A DNA stretch of 64,000 nt from Kangiella sp. TOML190 (GTDB taxonomy: Bacteria; Pseudomonadota; Gammaproteobacteria; Enterobacterales; Kangiellaceae), in contig NZ_BQYL01000001.1 of the NCBI RefSeq assembly GCF_023706045.1, positions 2,028,001-2,092,000 of the forward strand, given 5' to 3'. Made by a program: the position numbers and the translations under genes. The notes under the pieces are model-generated. The model ran no database searches. It was not told the origin of the DNA and worked only from the letters and a program-made list of their open reading frames with translations. Position 1 is the stretch's first letter. Each line of letters opens with the position of its first letter. Below are positions 53,758-62,477 of this stretch, piece after piece.

Positions 53758-56700
53758 GCCAGCATAAAGCAGAGCTAAAAGTAAAAGCTAGCGCAAGTCT
53801 TAAGACTTGGCTTAAGCGAAGCTTATGGACTTTAGTCAGCTTTGCTTTGATTTGCCTTATTGTATTAAGCATCGTTTTGCATACGCAATTCGGTACTCGC
53901 GTATTGATCAAGTGGCTGGATCACTCGATGGATTCGATAGCAATTGAACAAATCAGCGGCACTTTAGGTTCAAAACTAAAGCTCTCCAAGCTGCGCTATA
54001 GCGATAGCAATATTAATTTTCAGACTGAAAAAATCAGTAGCCATCTCAAAAGTTATAATTTGTTTACGCTGAAATTTGAGTTTGAGCATTTTCATCTTAA
54101 TGATACTAAGGTTAGGTTGCTTGAGGGCGACAAAGGCTCTGAGGCCGCGTCCAGTTTCTCAGGACTTGAATTACCTTTCGAGCTAACCATTGATGATTTC
54201 CAGTTAAACCAACTGACTTATCTGCAGCAATCCAGCAACATTGAGCTTGAGCGGATTGCGTTTGATATAACAGCCACCGGCCAAAAGATCGCTGTTAACA
54301 AGTTACAACTTGCAGCCAAAGACTATCAAGTAACTAGCCAGCTTGAGTTAACCCTAACCCAAGAATTGGACTTTAAGTTAGCTCCGCAGTGGCGATTTCA
54401 ACAAGAAACCATAGAAGCTAATGGCCATGGCAGCATAAAAGGTAATTTAAAAACTATTCAACTCACGCAAGCCTTAAGCTTTGCGCAAGGCGAGGCTCAA
54501 AATAAAAACTTAACCGCAAAAACAAATGTAATAGCTACTATTGCGCTTGATAATCCGGATATTGGTATTGAATCACAGCTAGAAAAGCTTGAAATACACT
54601 ATGTCCAAGCTCAGCAACGCTATCAATTAGCAGATGGCAATTTGCAACTGTTAGGCACTTTAGCGGACTATAAGGCAATCTTTGATGCCAAGCTTATTGG
54701 CCCGCTAACGGAAACTGCTCAACTCAAAGCTAATGGTCAAGGCAATTTAGAGAGTTTTGAGCTTGCAAATTTAAGCCTACAATCTGCAAGTAGTTCGCTG
54801 AATAGTCAGGCTAATTTGAGCTGGAAAGATGGGTTACGTCTAGCAGCGCAAGGCCAATTAAAGCAACAAAACTTATCGCAATTCATACCTAAGCTTGCTG
54901 GCAAAATTCAAGGCAGTTTTAATCTCGATGTTACTAACACTAACGAAACTTTAGATCTAAAAATTACCAACACTCAGTTTAGAGGCAGAGTCAATGAGCA
55001 AGACGTAGCGCTAGATCTAGAACTCAGCTTACTCGATCAATTAATGACCATCGAACAAGCCAAACTGATGCTTGGTAACAATAGCCTAACGGCTAACGGT
55101 AAGCTTTCTCAGGATACTCTTGCGGCCGAACTAATAATTAAAGCTCAGCAATTATCACTTATCCACCCTGCTCTGGCTGGCGATTTAAACGGCAAGCTAG
55201 TGCTTAGCGGTAATATCGAGCAGCCAAGGATTGTGGCTAATCTAACAGCCAAGCAATTACAAGCTTTCGGCAACAAAATCAATAATTTAACCGCCAAAGT
55301 TAATGGTAACCCTTATAAAAAAATAAGCATCAATAGTGAGCTAAAAGGTCTCAGTGCCGCCAATAGGCTAATAGGCGATCTGGATTTTAACCTTGATGGC
55401 CGCCTTGCGGAGCATTCTGGAAACCTAAAACTTATCGCACAACAAGTTACTAGTCAGTTAAGTTTTAATGGCCAATTCTATAAGGATAGTAAAAGTTGGC
55501 AGGGCAAGATCCTCCAACATCAATTAACGGATAAGCAAATTAACTCAAAGTGGAATTTACAACAGCCGATGTCGATAAAGGTTGCGGATAATATTTCGGC
55601 GACTTTAAGCTGTTGGTTGGAAGCTAGTTCAAGCAGCAAGTTATGTTTTGAGCTTGAAGATAATCAAAACCTGATGCTTTCTACCCACCAGTTAGACGTT
55701 AGCCTATTTGCCCCGCTGTTGCCGGAATCAGTGCAGTTACAAGGCTTTTTAAATGGTGTTTTTAGCTTAGAAAGCGACAATAGCAGTCCTATCTATCAGT
55801 CAAATTTAGAGTTGAGTCAGGGACAGATTAAGTTTTTCGATCAAGATACCCTTGTTTATCAATCGGCTATTAAGCTTGCCGAGTTAACCGCGAAAAATGC
55901 AGCCAAAATTAACTATTTAAAACTTCAATTGGCACTAGAGGATACTTCACAGCTTGCTCTAAATCTTGCTATCAATGATGGGCTTCAGCTGCAAGGACAG
56001 CTTGCTGCGAAATTACATTCGGTTGATTTTCTATCAACTTTAACCCCTGAAATTAAAGCCGTAAAAGGCGCGAGCTTACTCAATGGAACTATTGCTGGTA
56101 ATCTACAATCGCCGCAACTAGAACTGATTTTTAAACATGCCGGCTCGATTGAGCTTAGCCGTTTAGGACGCCCTCTATCCAATACGCAAATTAAAATCAA
56201 CAATGCAGATCTTGGCGCCTATCAAATTTTACTAAGCACCAACGCCGATAAAAGTCTTTTAGAATCGAAGGGAGTTTTTCAACTGACACAGGAACCAACT
56301 GCAAGTTGGCGCTACCAAGGCACCGTTTCGGCTGATGAATTTGAACTTATTAACACTAAAGAATTACAGCTGGTGATCAGTCCTGACGTTACAATAAACC
56401 TAACGCCGCAACAAGCAGAAGTCAGCGGCGATCTGCTCATTGATCGCGGTGAGTTTGTGTTAAAAGAAATCCCCAAAGGTGCGGTTCAAGCATCTGATGA
56501 CGTGGTTATTGTCGATGCCGAACCGGATAACAAGGATCAATTTCAGCTATTGTTTGACATCAATGCTCAGATCAAAGACAGCTTTTCTTTAGAGGCTTTA
56601 GGTCTTGAATCAAAACTCAAGGGTTCGATTAAACTAAACAATCATAATGAGCGCAGAGCTTTGATGGCTTTGGGTCGTCTAAGTTTAAACCAAGGAAGTT

Positions 56701-57257
56701 ACAGTCTGTATGGACAAAAGCTCAAGATCGATCGTGGCGTTTTAATTTTTGATGGTCCTATTGATAATCCGCAAATTGACGTTGTGGCTACTCGTTTGTC
56801 GCTTGATGAAACGGTAACTGCTGGCGTTAATATTGGTGGTAGACCGAACTATTTGCAGTCATCGCTTTTTTCTAATCCGAGCCTTTCAGAGTTGGAAATA
56901 TTAAGCTACCTAATTTCTGGTCGAGGACTAAATGATGATAGCAATGTTAGTTCGAATCAGATGATGCAAACCGCGCTACTTTTTGGCCTGAAAACAAGCA
57001 GTCCCTTCTTCGCAGAACTGCAAAGTAGCCTAGGCGTCGATGTTTTAACCATTAAAGAAGGTGCCACCAGTGACGATAGCGCCATTGAGGCCGGTAAAAA
57101 CATTAATGATGATCTCTATCTGGGATATAACCACGGAATTTTTAATCGTACAGGATTTTGGTTAGTCCGCTACCGCCTAACTAAAGCGCTTAAACTTGAA
57201 AGCACTTACGGCGAAAACCAGTCTGTGGACTTAATTTACACCATTCGCAAACCCTAA
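53754..57257 (+). CDS. tamB: Translocation and assembly module subunit TamB
   Basis: This inner-membrane-anchored bridge protein has 1167 residues: one N-terminal helix (about 24-45), a very long repetitive beta-taco region that spans the periplasm, and the C-terminal DUF490 domain. In that domain RGEFVLKEIPKG, LSLNQGSYSLYGQ and LIFDGPIDNPQIDVVA are diagnostic. The protein ends LESTYGENQSVDLIYTIRKP, as TamB proteins do when contacting TamA. It is somewhat shorter than E. coli TamB (1259). Overlap with tamA by four bases indicates coupling. Confidence 0.95.
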   Translation: MSQHKAELKVKASASLKTWLKRSLWTLVSFALICLIVLSIVLHTQFGTRVLIKWLDHSMDSIAIEQISGTLGSKLKLSKLRYSDSNINFQTEKISSHLKSYNLFTLKFEFEHFHLNDTKVRLLEGDKGSEAASSFSGLELPFELTIDDFQLNQLTYLQQSSNIELERIAFDITATGQKIAVNKLQLAAKDYQVTSQLELTLTQELDFKLAPQWRFQQETIEANGHGSIKGNLKTIQLTQALSFAQGEAQNKNLTAKTNVIATIALDNPDIGIESQLEKLEIHYVQAQQRYQLADGNLQLLGTLADYKAIFDAKLIGPLTETAQLKANGQGNLESFELANLSLQSASSSLNSQANLSWKDGLRLAAQGQLKQQNLSQFIPKLAGKIQGSFNLDVTNTNETLDLKITNTQFRGRVNEQDVALDLELSLLDQLMTIEQAKLMLGNNSLTANGKLSQDTLAAELIIKAQQLSLIHPALAGDLNGKLVLSGNIEQPRIVANLTAKQLQAFGNKINNLTAKVNGNPYKKISINSELKGLSAANRLIGDLDFNLDGRLAEHSGNLKLIAQQVTSQLSFNGQFYKDSKSWQGKILQHQLTDKQINSKWNLQQPMSIKVADNISATLSCWLEASSSSKLCFELEDNQNLMLSTHQLDVSLFAPLLPESVQLQGFLNGVFSLESDNSSPIYQSNLELSQGQIKFFDQDTLVYQSAIKLAELTAKNAAKINYLKLQLALEDTSQLALNLAINDGLQLQGQLAAKLHSVDFLSTLTPEIKAVKGASLLNGTIAGNLQSPQLELIFKHAGSIELSRLGRPLSNTQIKINNADLGAYQILLSTNADKSLLESKGVFQLTQEPTASWRYQGTVSADEFELINTKELQLVISPDVTINLTPQQAEVSGDLLIDRGEFVLKEIPKGAVQASDDVVIVDAEPDNKDQFQLLFDINAQIKDSFSLEALGLESKLKGSIKLNNHNERRALMALGRLSLNQGSYSLYGQKLKIDRGVLIFDGPIDNPQIDVVATRLSLDETVTAGVNIGGRPNYLQSSLFSNPSLSELEILSYLISGRGLNDDSNVSSNQMMQTALLFGLKTSSPFFAELQSSLGVDVLTIKEGATSDDSAIEAGKNINDDLYLGYNHGIFNRTGFWLVRYRLTKALKLESTYGENQSVDLIYTIRKP

Positions 57258-57315
57258 TGCAGTTAATAGCCGCTTCTTTGGAAACAATTGGGACTTCAGT
57301 AAGTTTTTATAAAGC

Positions 57316-57338
57316 AAAGACCAGTAAAACTGGCCTTT
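57316..57338. terminator. Weak bidirectional terminator between tamB and prc
   Basis: AAAG-A-CCAGT and ACTGG-C-CTTT form a 9-bp stem with one mismatch around AAA. The following T-run is short on the plus strand, so the call is tentative. Confidence 0.45.
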
Positions 57339-57368
57339 CGAATGTGTTACATCAGTAAAATTGAACGA

Positions 57369-59576
57369 TTAATTAATGGCGGCCTTAGCTGGCGCTGCCA
57401 AAGTAACTAATTCAGGGTTTGATTTGGCCTTAATAAAGTCACCTAAAATATTAGCTGTTTCAAACAGCAGCAGATCGCCCTCAAAGTCAATACGATCGTT
57501 ATCCAACGGCTGATTTTCTTTATTTTCAGCGTAAGTTTCCAGCTCTTCAATGGTTTTGAAGGGTAACTTACCTTCTTCCTGGCGGCGTAGATTTGCTCTT
57601 TCTAACCGTTTTTCATCATTGGTTAAACGATCGGCCAGTCGCTGCTTATAATTCAAAGAAATACTCTTTTTATCTTTTTCAGCCTTAACTTCCTCAATAT
57701 CTTTGACTAGCAAACTAAACTGTTTATCTTTAGCAAAGCGCATGGCATGAGCTTGTTGCAAGTAAGGAATAAAGCTTTCGATGCCTGCATTTTTATCAAA
57801 TTTGGTGGTATCAATAGTGTCCCAAGCTAAAGCATTATCATAGGAAGCTTCACCGTGATCGTCGAGATCATAAAAACTGGGGAAACTAATGTCCGGTTTA
57901 ACGCCACGTTTTTGAGTGCTATCACCTGTTACCCGATAAAACTTTTCAACCGTGAGTTTTAGCGCACCAAGGTTACCTTCAGGATTACGCATAAAACGAC
58001 TCAGTTCACGAATGCCTTGCACAGTGCCCTTACCGAAAGTATTTTCGCCGATCACAATTCCACGACCATAATCTTGGATAGCTCCAGCAAAAATTTCCGA
58101 AGCGGAAGCACTGCCAGCATTCACTAAAACCGCAAGCGGGCCTTGGTAGAACGTCTTACCATCATTATCACGCAAAACACGAACGTTACCGTCATAATCT
58201 TTACCCTGAACTACAGGGCCTTTATCGATAAACAAGCCAGTCATATCCACCGCTTCCGATAAAGAACCACCGCCATTGTTGCGTAAATCTATAATCAAAC
58301 CTTCAACGCCCTGTTTTTGCAACTTACCAATAAGGCGTTTAACATCATGCGTGGTGCTGGTTAGCTCTTTATTTTTATTGTCACGATTTGGCGATTCTGC
58401 ATAAAAAGATGGTAGCTCAATAACGCCATATTTGATTTTTTTACCGTCTTGCTCAATTTCCAAAACATCGGATTTGGCAGCTTGATCTTCGAGTTTAATT
58501 TCTTCTCGAACGATTCGTACCACTTTGGATTTTCCATCACCAGCAGCAGTGTGGGGAATTACCTGAAGGCGAACTACACTCCCCGCCTCTCCACGTATCA
58601 AATCTACGACATCCCCATTGCGCCAGCCAATAACATCGACCATTTCGCCTTCGTCACCCTGTCCAACGCCAATGATTTTATCGTCCTTGTGAATTTGGCC
58701 GGACTTGTAAGCTGGACCTTTGTTCACAATACGTACAACTTTAGTAAATTCGTCTTCTTGCGTTAAAACTGCGCCAATCCCCTGCAATTTTAAGCTCATG
58801 TTAATGTTAAAATCTTCAAATTGACGCGGCGTATAGTAGGTAGTATGCGGATCAATCGAAGCATTAATGGCATTCATGAAGAAACCAAAAACATCTTCAT
58901 CAGTAGTTTGTGACAAGCGTCTAACGCTGGTTTTATAGCGCCTTGTTAACTTCTCGGCAATTTTTTCTTCGCTTTGATCGGCTAATTTTAAGTTAAGCGC
59001 ATCGTACTTAACTTTTTTGCGCCAATACTCATCAAGCTCTGCCCTATTTTCAAACCAAGGGCTTTCACGGCGATCGTATTGAAATTCTTCATCAGCAGTA
59101 AAATCAAAGGGTTGATTGGCAATTTTTAGCGCATACTCGTAACGTTCGCGATGGCGTTTTTCAAAAAGTTCAAAAAACTCATAAGCCAATTCAATTTGTC
59201 CAGTACGGATAGCATCATCAAACTTGCTTTCAAAAACCTTAAACTTCTCCACGTCCGATGCTAAAAAATAACTTCGGTTAGGATCAAACATTTTGACCAG
59301 TTGCTTAAAGGATTCACGAGATAAGGCATTATCAAAGTTTGGATGCTGATAGTGGCTTTGCATCAACAACCATGCCACCAACTGGCCTGTGTTCCTAAAT
59401 TTTTTAGTAGGCTGTAACTCGGGGCCTGCAAGCTGCGGCAATTGATAGCCATCATCCTTGTTATCTAAAACGACCTTATTGGGATTGTCAGCCAACAGCA
59501 GCGCCGAGGAAAATAGTGCTAGAGATACGCTCGCTGCGCCCAAGGTTTTCGTTACCAGTTTTTTGTTAAAATTCAT
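57369..59576 (-). CDS. prc: Tail-specific carboxy-terminal protease Prc
   Basis: This periplasmic S41A peptidase trims C-termini and degrades ssrA-tagged or misfolded proteins; in E. coli it also controls peptidoglycan hydrolases. The 735 residues include a signal peptide (cleavage near LLLA, about 29), a PDZ domain (about 255-345) and the catalytic core. Ser491 in SASASEIF, Asp502 and Lys516 in FGKGTV have exactly the spacing of Ser430, Asp441 and Lys455 of E. coli Prc. The N- and C-terminal DUF3340-type helices are present. It is convergent with tamB. Confidence 0.96.
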   Translation of the reverse strand: MNFNKKLVTKTLGAASVSLALFSSALLLADNPNKVVLDNKDDGYQLPQLAGPELQPTKKFRNTGQLVAWLLMQSHYQHPNFDNALSRESFKQLVKMFDPNRSYFLASDVEKFKVFESKFDDAIRTGQIELAYEFFELFEKRHRERYEYALKIANQPFDFTADEEFQYDRRESPWFENRAELDEYWRKKVKYDALNLKLADQSEEKIAEKLTRRYKTSVRRLSQTTDEDVFGFFMNAINASIDPHTTYYTPRQFEDFNINMSLKLQGIGAVLTQEDEFTKVVRIVNKGPAYKSGQIHKDDKIIGVGQGDEGEMVDVIGWRNGDVVDLIRGEAGSVVRLQVIPHTAAGDGKSKVVRIVREEIKLEDQAAKSDVLEIEQDGKKIKYGVIELPSFYAESPNRDNKNKELTSTTHDVKRLIGKLQKQGVEGLIIDLRNNGGGSLSEAVDMTGLFIDKGPVVQGKDYDGNVRVLRDNDGKTFYQGPLAVLVNAGSASASEIFAGAIQDYGRGIVIGENTFGKGTVQGIRELSRFMRNPEGNLGALKLTVEKFYRVTGDSTQKRGVKPDISFPSFYDLDDHGEASYDNALAWDTIDTTKFDKNAGIESFIPYLQQAHAMRFAKDKQFSLLVKDIEEVKAEKDKKSISLNYKQRLADRLTNDEKRLERANLRRQEEGKLPFKTIEELETYAENKENQPLDNDRIDFEGDLLLFETANILGDFIKAKSNPELVTLAAPAKAAIN

Positions 59577-59697
59577 CCAATACTCTTACTCTGTGCAATT
59601 AAATTGAAAGGTCATAACATAAAGACGCATGACTAAGACTAAGGTTGCGTAAATTTAAGTAAATTACAAGCTTTAGAATGTGAAAAAGTGTGTATTT

Positions 59698-60021
59698 TTA
59701 TCCATCCGAGCAAGCCGCACCTTTTTCTCGGCGCAATTTGCGGTGTAAAACCAGGCCATTGGCACCAGCTGCTTGCTCAGCATCTGCACGATTAGCATAA
59801 ACGCTCTCAAAGAAATAGAGATCCTGCTCGGCATCGTAACTGGAAGCAGTATAGACCTGCTCTGGATCAACAACTTTCCCTATCACTGTCATCGAAAGGA
59901 CTTCAGGTTCTCCATGTAAATTATTGTTATCTATAAAATATTGTGCTGACTCCTTGCAGTCAAAAACGGCAATATCCTGCTCGCCGCCCAACAAATGGGT
60001 TTCGATCACATAGACCTTCAT
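59698..60021 (-). CDS. Hypothetical 107-aa protein
   Basis: This gene is well supported by a strong CAGGAG seven to eight bases before the ATG and by its position in a gap between terminated genes. The product begins MKVYVIETHLLGGEQDIAVF and has a mixed alpha/beta pattern, acidic segments (DPEQVYTASSYDAEQD) and a C-terminal GAACSDG tail with one Cys. It has no signal peptide or membrane helix. I do not recognise the family. An overlapping 66-codon ORF in another frame is a shadow. Confidence 0.7.
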   Translation of the reverse strand: MKVYVIETHLLGGEQDIAVFDCKESAQYFIDNNNLHGEPEVLSMTVIGKVVDPEQVYTASSYDAEQDLYFFESVYANRADAEQAAGANGLVLHRKLRREKGAACSDG

Positions 60022-60080
60022 GCAAACTCCTGCTGATTTTTACTTGGTTTTTCTTACCTTAGCTAATTTTATTAGAGCAT

Positions 60081-60102
60081 AAAAAAGGAGCCGAAGCTCC
60101 TA
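60081..60102 (-). terminator. Rho-independent terminator of gcdH
   Basis: On the minus strand AGGAGC-TTCG-GCTCCT is followed by TTTTT. The UUCG tetraloop is exceptionally stable. It lies about 85 bases after the gcdH stop and separates it from the 107-aa gene. Confidence 0.92.
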
Positions 60103-60186
60103 TTAAACCATTACCAATCTGAGTGCTAGCGTCGATAGTCTTTTGTCACCCAATACTAGATTGAAGAACTAATGACTAATCCCGGC

Positions 60187-61365
60187 TTAAACGAATGCTT
60201 GCAGACCTGTCTGCGAACGCCCTAGAATCAACGCATGAATGTCATGAGTTCCTTCGTAAGTATTAACCGCTTCAAGGTTCATGGCGTGGCGGATCACGTG
60301 AAATTCATCGGCAATACCATTGCCACCGTGCATATCGCGCGCCATGCGAGCAATATCCAGCGCCTTGCCACATGAATTGCGCTTGACCAAGGAAATCATT
60401 TCAGGCTTGAAGGCTTTATCATCAATCAAACGGCCGACTCTTAAAGCACCTTGCAGACCCAAAGTAATTTCAGTTTGCATATCCGCTAGCTTCTTTTGGA
60501 ACAACTGCATAGATGCCAATGGCTTGTTAAACTGCTTGCGCTCAAGACCATATTGACGCGCTGCATGCCAACAGAATTCAGCAGCGCCCAGAGCGCCCCA
60601 AGAAATACCGTAACGCGCCACATTTAAGCAGCCAAATGGGCCTTTTAAGCCTTTTATTTCAGGGAACTTATTCTCTGCAGGCACAAACACCTCATCCATC
60701 ACGATTTCGCCGGTAATCGAGGCTCTTAGGGAAAACTTACCTTCGATTTTGGGAGCAGATAAACCTTCCATTCCTTTTTCAAGTACAAAACCCCGAATAT
60801 CACCCTCGTCGTCTTTTGCCCATACCACGAACACATCAGCGATTGGCGAGTTGGTGATCCACATTTTATTGCCCGTTAGGATATAACCACCATCGACTTT
60901 CTTAGCGCGGGTTTTCATGCTAGCGGGATCCGAGCCCGAATCCGGTTCAGTTAAACCAAAACAACCAACCCATTCGCCGGTAGCGAGTTTTGGTAAATAC
61001 TTTTCTTTTTGTGCATCGGTACCATAAGCATTAATTGGGTGCATCACCAAGCTTGATTGAACCGATAAGGCTGAACGATAGCCAGAATCCACCCGCTCCA
61101 CTTCTCGCGCTACCAAGCCATAGGCGACATAAGAGGCGCCAGCACAACCATAGCCATTAATGGTTGAGCCTAATAGCCCAAGCTCACCCAACTCAGTCAT
61201 AATCTCTCGGTCAAAGTTTTCATGACGGTTAGCTTCCAATACGCGAGGCATCAACTTTTCTTGACAATAATCACGCGCTGCATCGCGGATCATGCGCTCT
61301 TCTTCGGTTAGTTGCTCGTCTAATAGTAGGATGTCATCCCAGTGTTCTAATAATGCTTTTGACAT
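60187..61365 (-). CDS. gcdH: Glutaryl-CoA dehydrogenase
   Basis: This FAD enzyme converts glutaryl-CoA to crotonyl-CoA and CO2 in lysine/tryptophan breakdown. The 392 residues are normal for the family. [14 protein letters not shown] binds FAD and substrate, [16 protein letters not shown] follows, and the catalytic Glu near 371 is in [16 protein letters not shown], the form that distinguishes GCDH from other acyl-CoA dehydrogenases. Start: the ATG at 61365 begins the family N-terminus; the longer frame from 61416 is less likely. No strong ribosome binding site is seen. No lysine operon is adjacent. Confidence 0.94.
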   Translation of the reverse strand: MSKALLEHWDDILLLDEQLTEEERMIRDAARDYCQEKLMPRVLEANRHENFDREIMTELGELGLLGSTINGYGCAGASYVAYGLVAREVERVDSGYRSALSVQSSLVMHPINAYGTDAQKEKYLPKLATGEWVGCFGLTEPDSGSDPASMKTRAKKVDGGYILTGNKMWITNSPIADVFVVWAKDDEGDIRGFVLEKGMEGLSAPKIEGKFSLRASITGEIVMDEVFVPAENKFPEIKGLKGPFGCLNVARYGISWGALGAAEFCWHAARQYGLERKQFNKPLASMQLFQKKLADMQTEITLGLQGALRVGRLIDDKAFKPEMISLVKRNSCGKALDIARMARDMHGGNGIADEFHVIRHAMNLEAVNTYEGTHDIHALILGRSQTGLQAFV

Positions 61366-61557
61366 GATGTTTTGTGTTTGCTGTGGGCTTAAATTCTGTG
61401 CACGAAATATACGCAAAATTGCCCTTTTAAACCAGTGCTTATCGACTGGTCTGATTAGTTGTGGTGGCTAATAAAACCCGTGGCCATAATGCAATTGCCA
61501 AAGTTGACAATAAGATTGGATCAATATTAGTCTGTGTGTAACAGTGGAAGTGGCAGT

Positions 61558-61583
61558 ATCTTAAGCATTTTAATCTTAAGCAT
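61558..61583 (+). repeat. Short tandem direct repeat before the SDR gene
   Basis: ATCTTAAGCAT occurs twice, at 61558-61568 and 61573-61583, in the leader of the SDR gene. It is flanked by GGAAGTGG and CCGCTTCC, which can pair. It might be a regulator-binding site. Confidence 0.4.
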
Positions 61584-61655
61584 CTTAGTTTCATCCGTTC
61601 TAGTTCCGCTTCCAGCTTCTAATTCTGATTGCATTAACTCACGAGGGAACGCTAC

Positions 61656-62405
61656 ATGAATCGACTTGAAAATAAAATTGCTTTGGTAACTGGTGGTAAT
61701 TCTGGCATTGGCCAAGCGATCGCCATAGAAATGGCCAAAGAAGGCGCTACGGTGGTGGTGAGCGATCTCGCCAACTCCGATACCCAAGAGACTATGGCGC
61801 AAGTCCATCAGTATTCACCCGACTCAATCTTTTTGCCAATTGATGTATCCGACGAACAAAACGTTATAGCGGGTATCGAAGAGCTGGTAGCAAAATTTGG
61901 ACGCTTGGACATAGCGGTCAATAATGCAGGGGTTGATGCGCCTTCAGCGCAGATCCACGAAATTGAAACCAAAGACTGGAATCGAGTGATCGGTATTAAT
62001 CTCAATGGCCAATTTTATTGCACCAAGCATCAATTAAAACAATTTCTCAAACAAGGTGGCGGAACTATTGTGGCAGTAGCTTCACTAGCAGGTTTGCTAA
62101 CTATCCCAGGACAGCTCGCTTATGTTTGTTCTAAACACGGAACCTTAGGACTGGTTAAAACCGTTGCCGCAGAATATGGCCAGCAAAATATCCGCGCCAA
62201 TGCCATTTGCCCCTACTATATCGCCACCAACATGACCGCCGGCGCCGATGATGAGGTGCGCAAACTATGGCTTGAGGATACTCCAATGCATCGTTTGGGC
62301 GAACTTAAAGAAGTGGCTCAAGCAGCGGTGTTTTATGCATCGGATGAGTCCGGTTACTGTAACGGTAATGCACTGGTTCTCGACGGTGGTAAGCACATTA
62401 AATAA
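61656..62405 (+). CDS. Short-chain dehydrogenase/reductase (SDR)
   Basis: This 249-residue classical SDR has the cofactor motif TGGNSGIG (12-19), NNAG (89-92), and catalytic Ser143, Tyr156 and Lys160 (YVCSK). An acidic Asp37 after strand 2 suggests NAD(H) over NADP(H). It ends with the usual LVLDGGKHIK. The substrate is not evident; sugar, hydroxyacid and 3-oxoacyl substrates all fit. It is monocistronic and convergent with the PQQ dehydrogenase gene. Confidence 0.92.
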   Translation: MNRLENKIALVTGGNSGIGQAIAIEMAKEGATVVVSDLANSDTQETMAQVHQYSPDSIFLPIDVSDEQNVIAGIEELVAKFGRLDIAVNNAGVDAPSAQIHEIETKDWNRVIGINLNGQFYCTKHQLKQFLKQGGGTIVAVASLAGLLTIPGQLAYVCSKHGTLGLVKTVAAEYGQQNIRANAICPYYIATNMTAGADDEVRKLWLEDTPMHRLGELKEVAQAAVFYASDESGYCNGNALVLDGGKHIK

Positions 62406-62418
62406 GCATACACTCAAA

Positions 62419-62458
62419 GCATAAGCTCAAAATTTCACTAGAAATGATGAGCTTATGC
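62419..62458. terminator. Hairpin between convergent SDR and PQQ dehydrogenase
   Basis: GCATAAGCTC and GAGCTTATGC are a perfect 10-bp pair, with ATTTC/GAAAT as an inner stem around ACTA. Neither side has a long T-run, but its place between convergent genes suggests a bidirectional end structure. Confidence 0.65.
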
Positions 62459-62477
62459 CTTTAATTAGCGAGATTTA

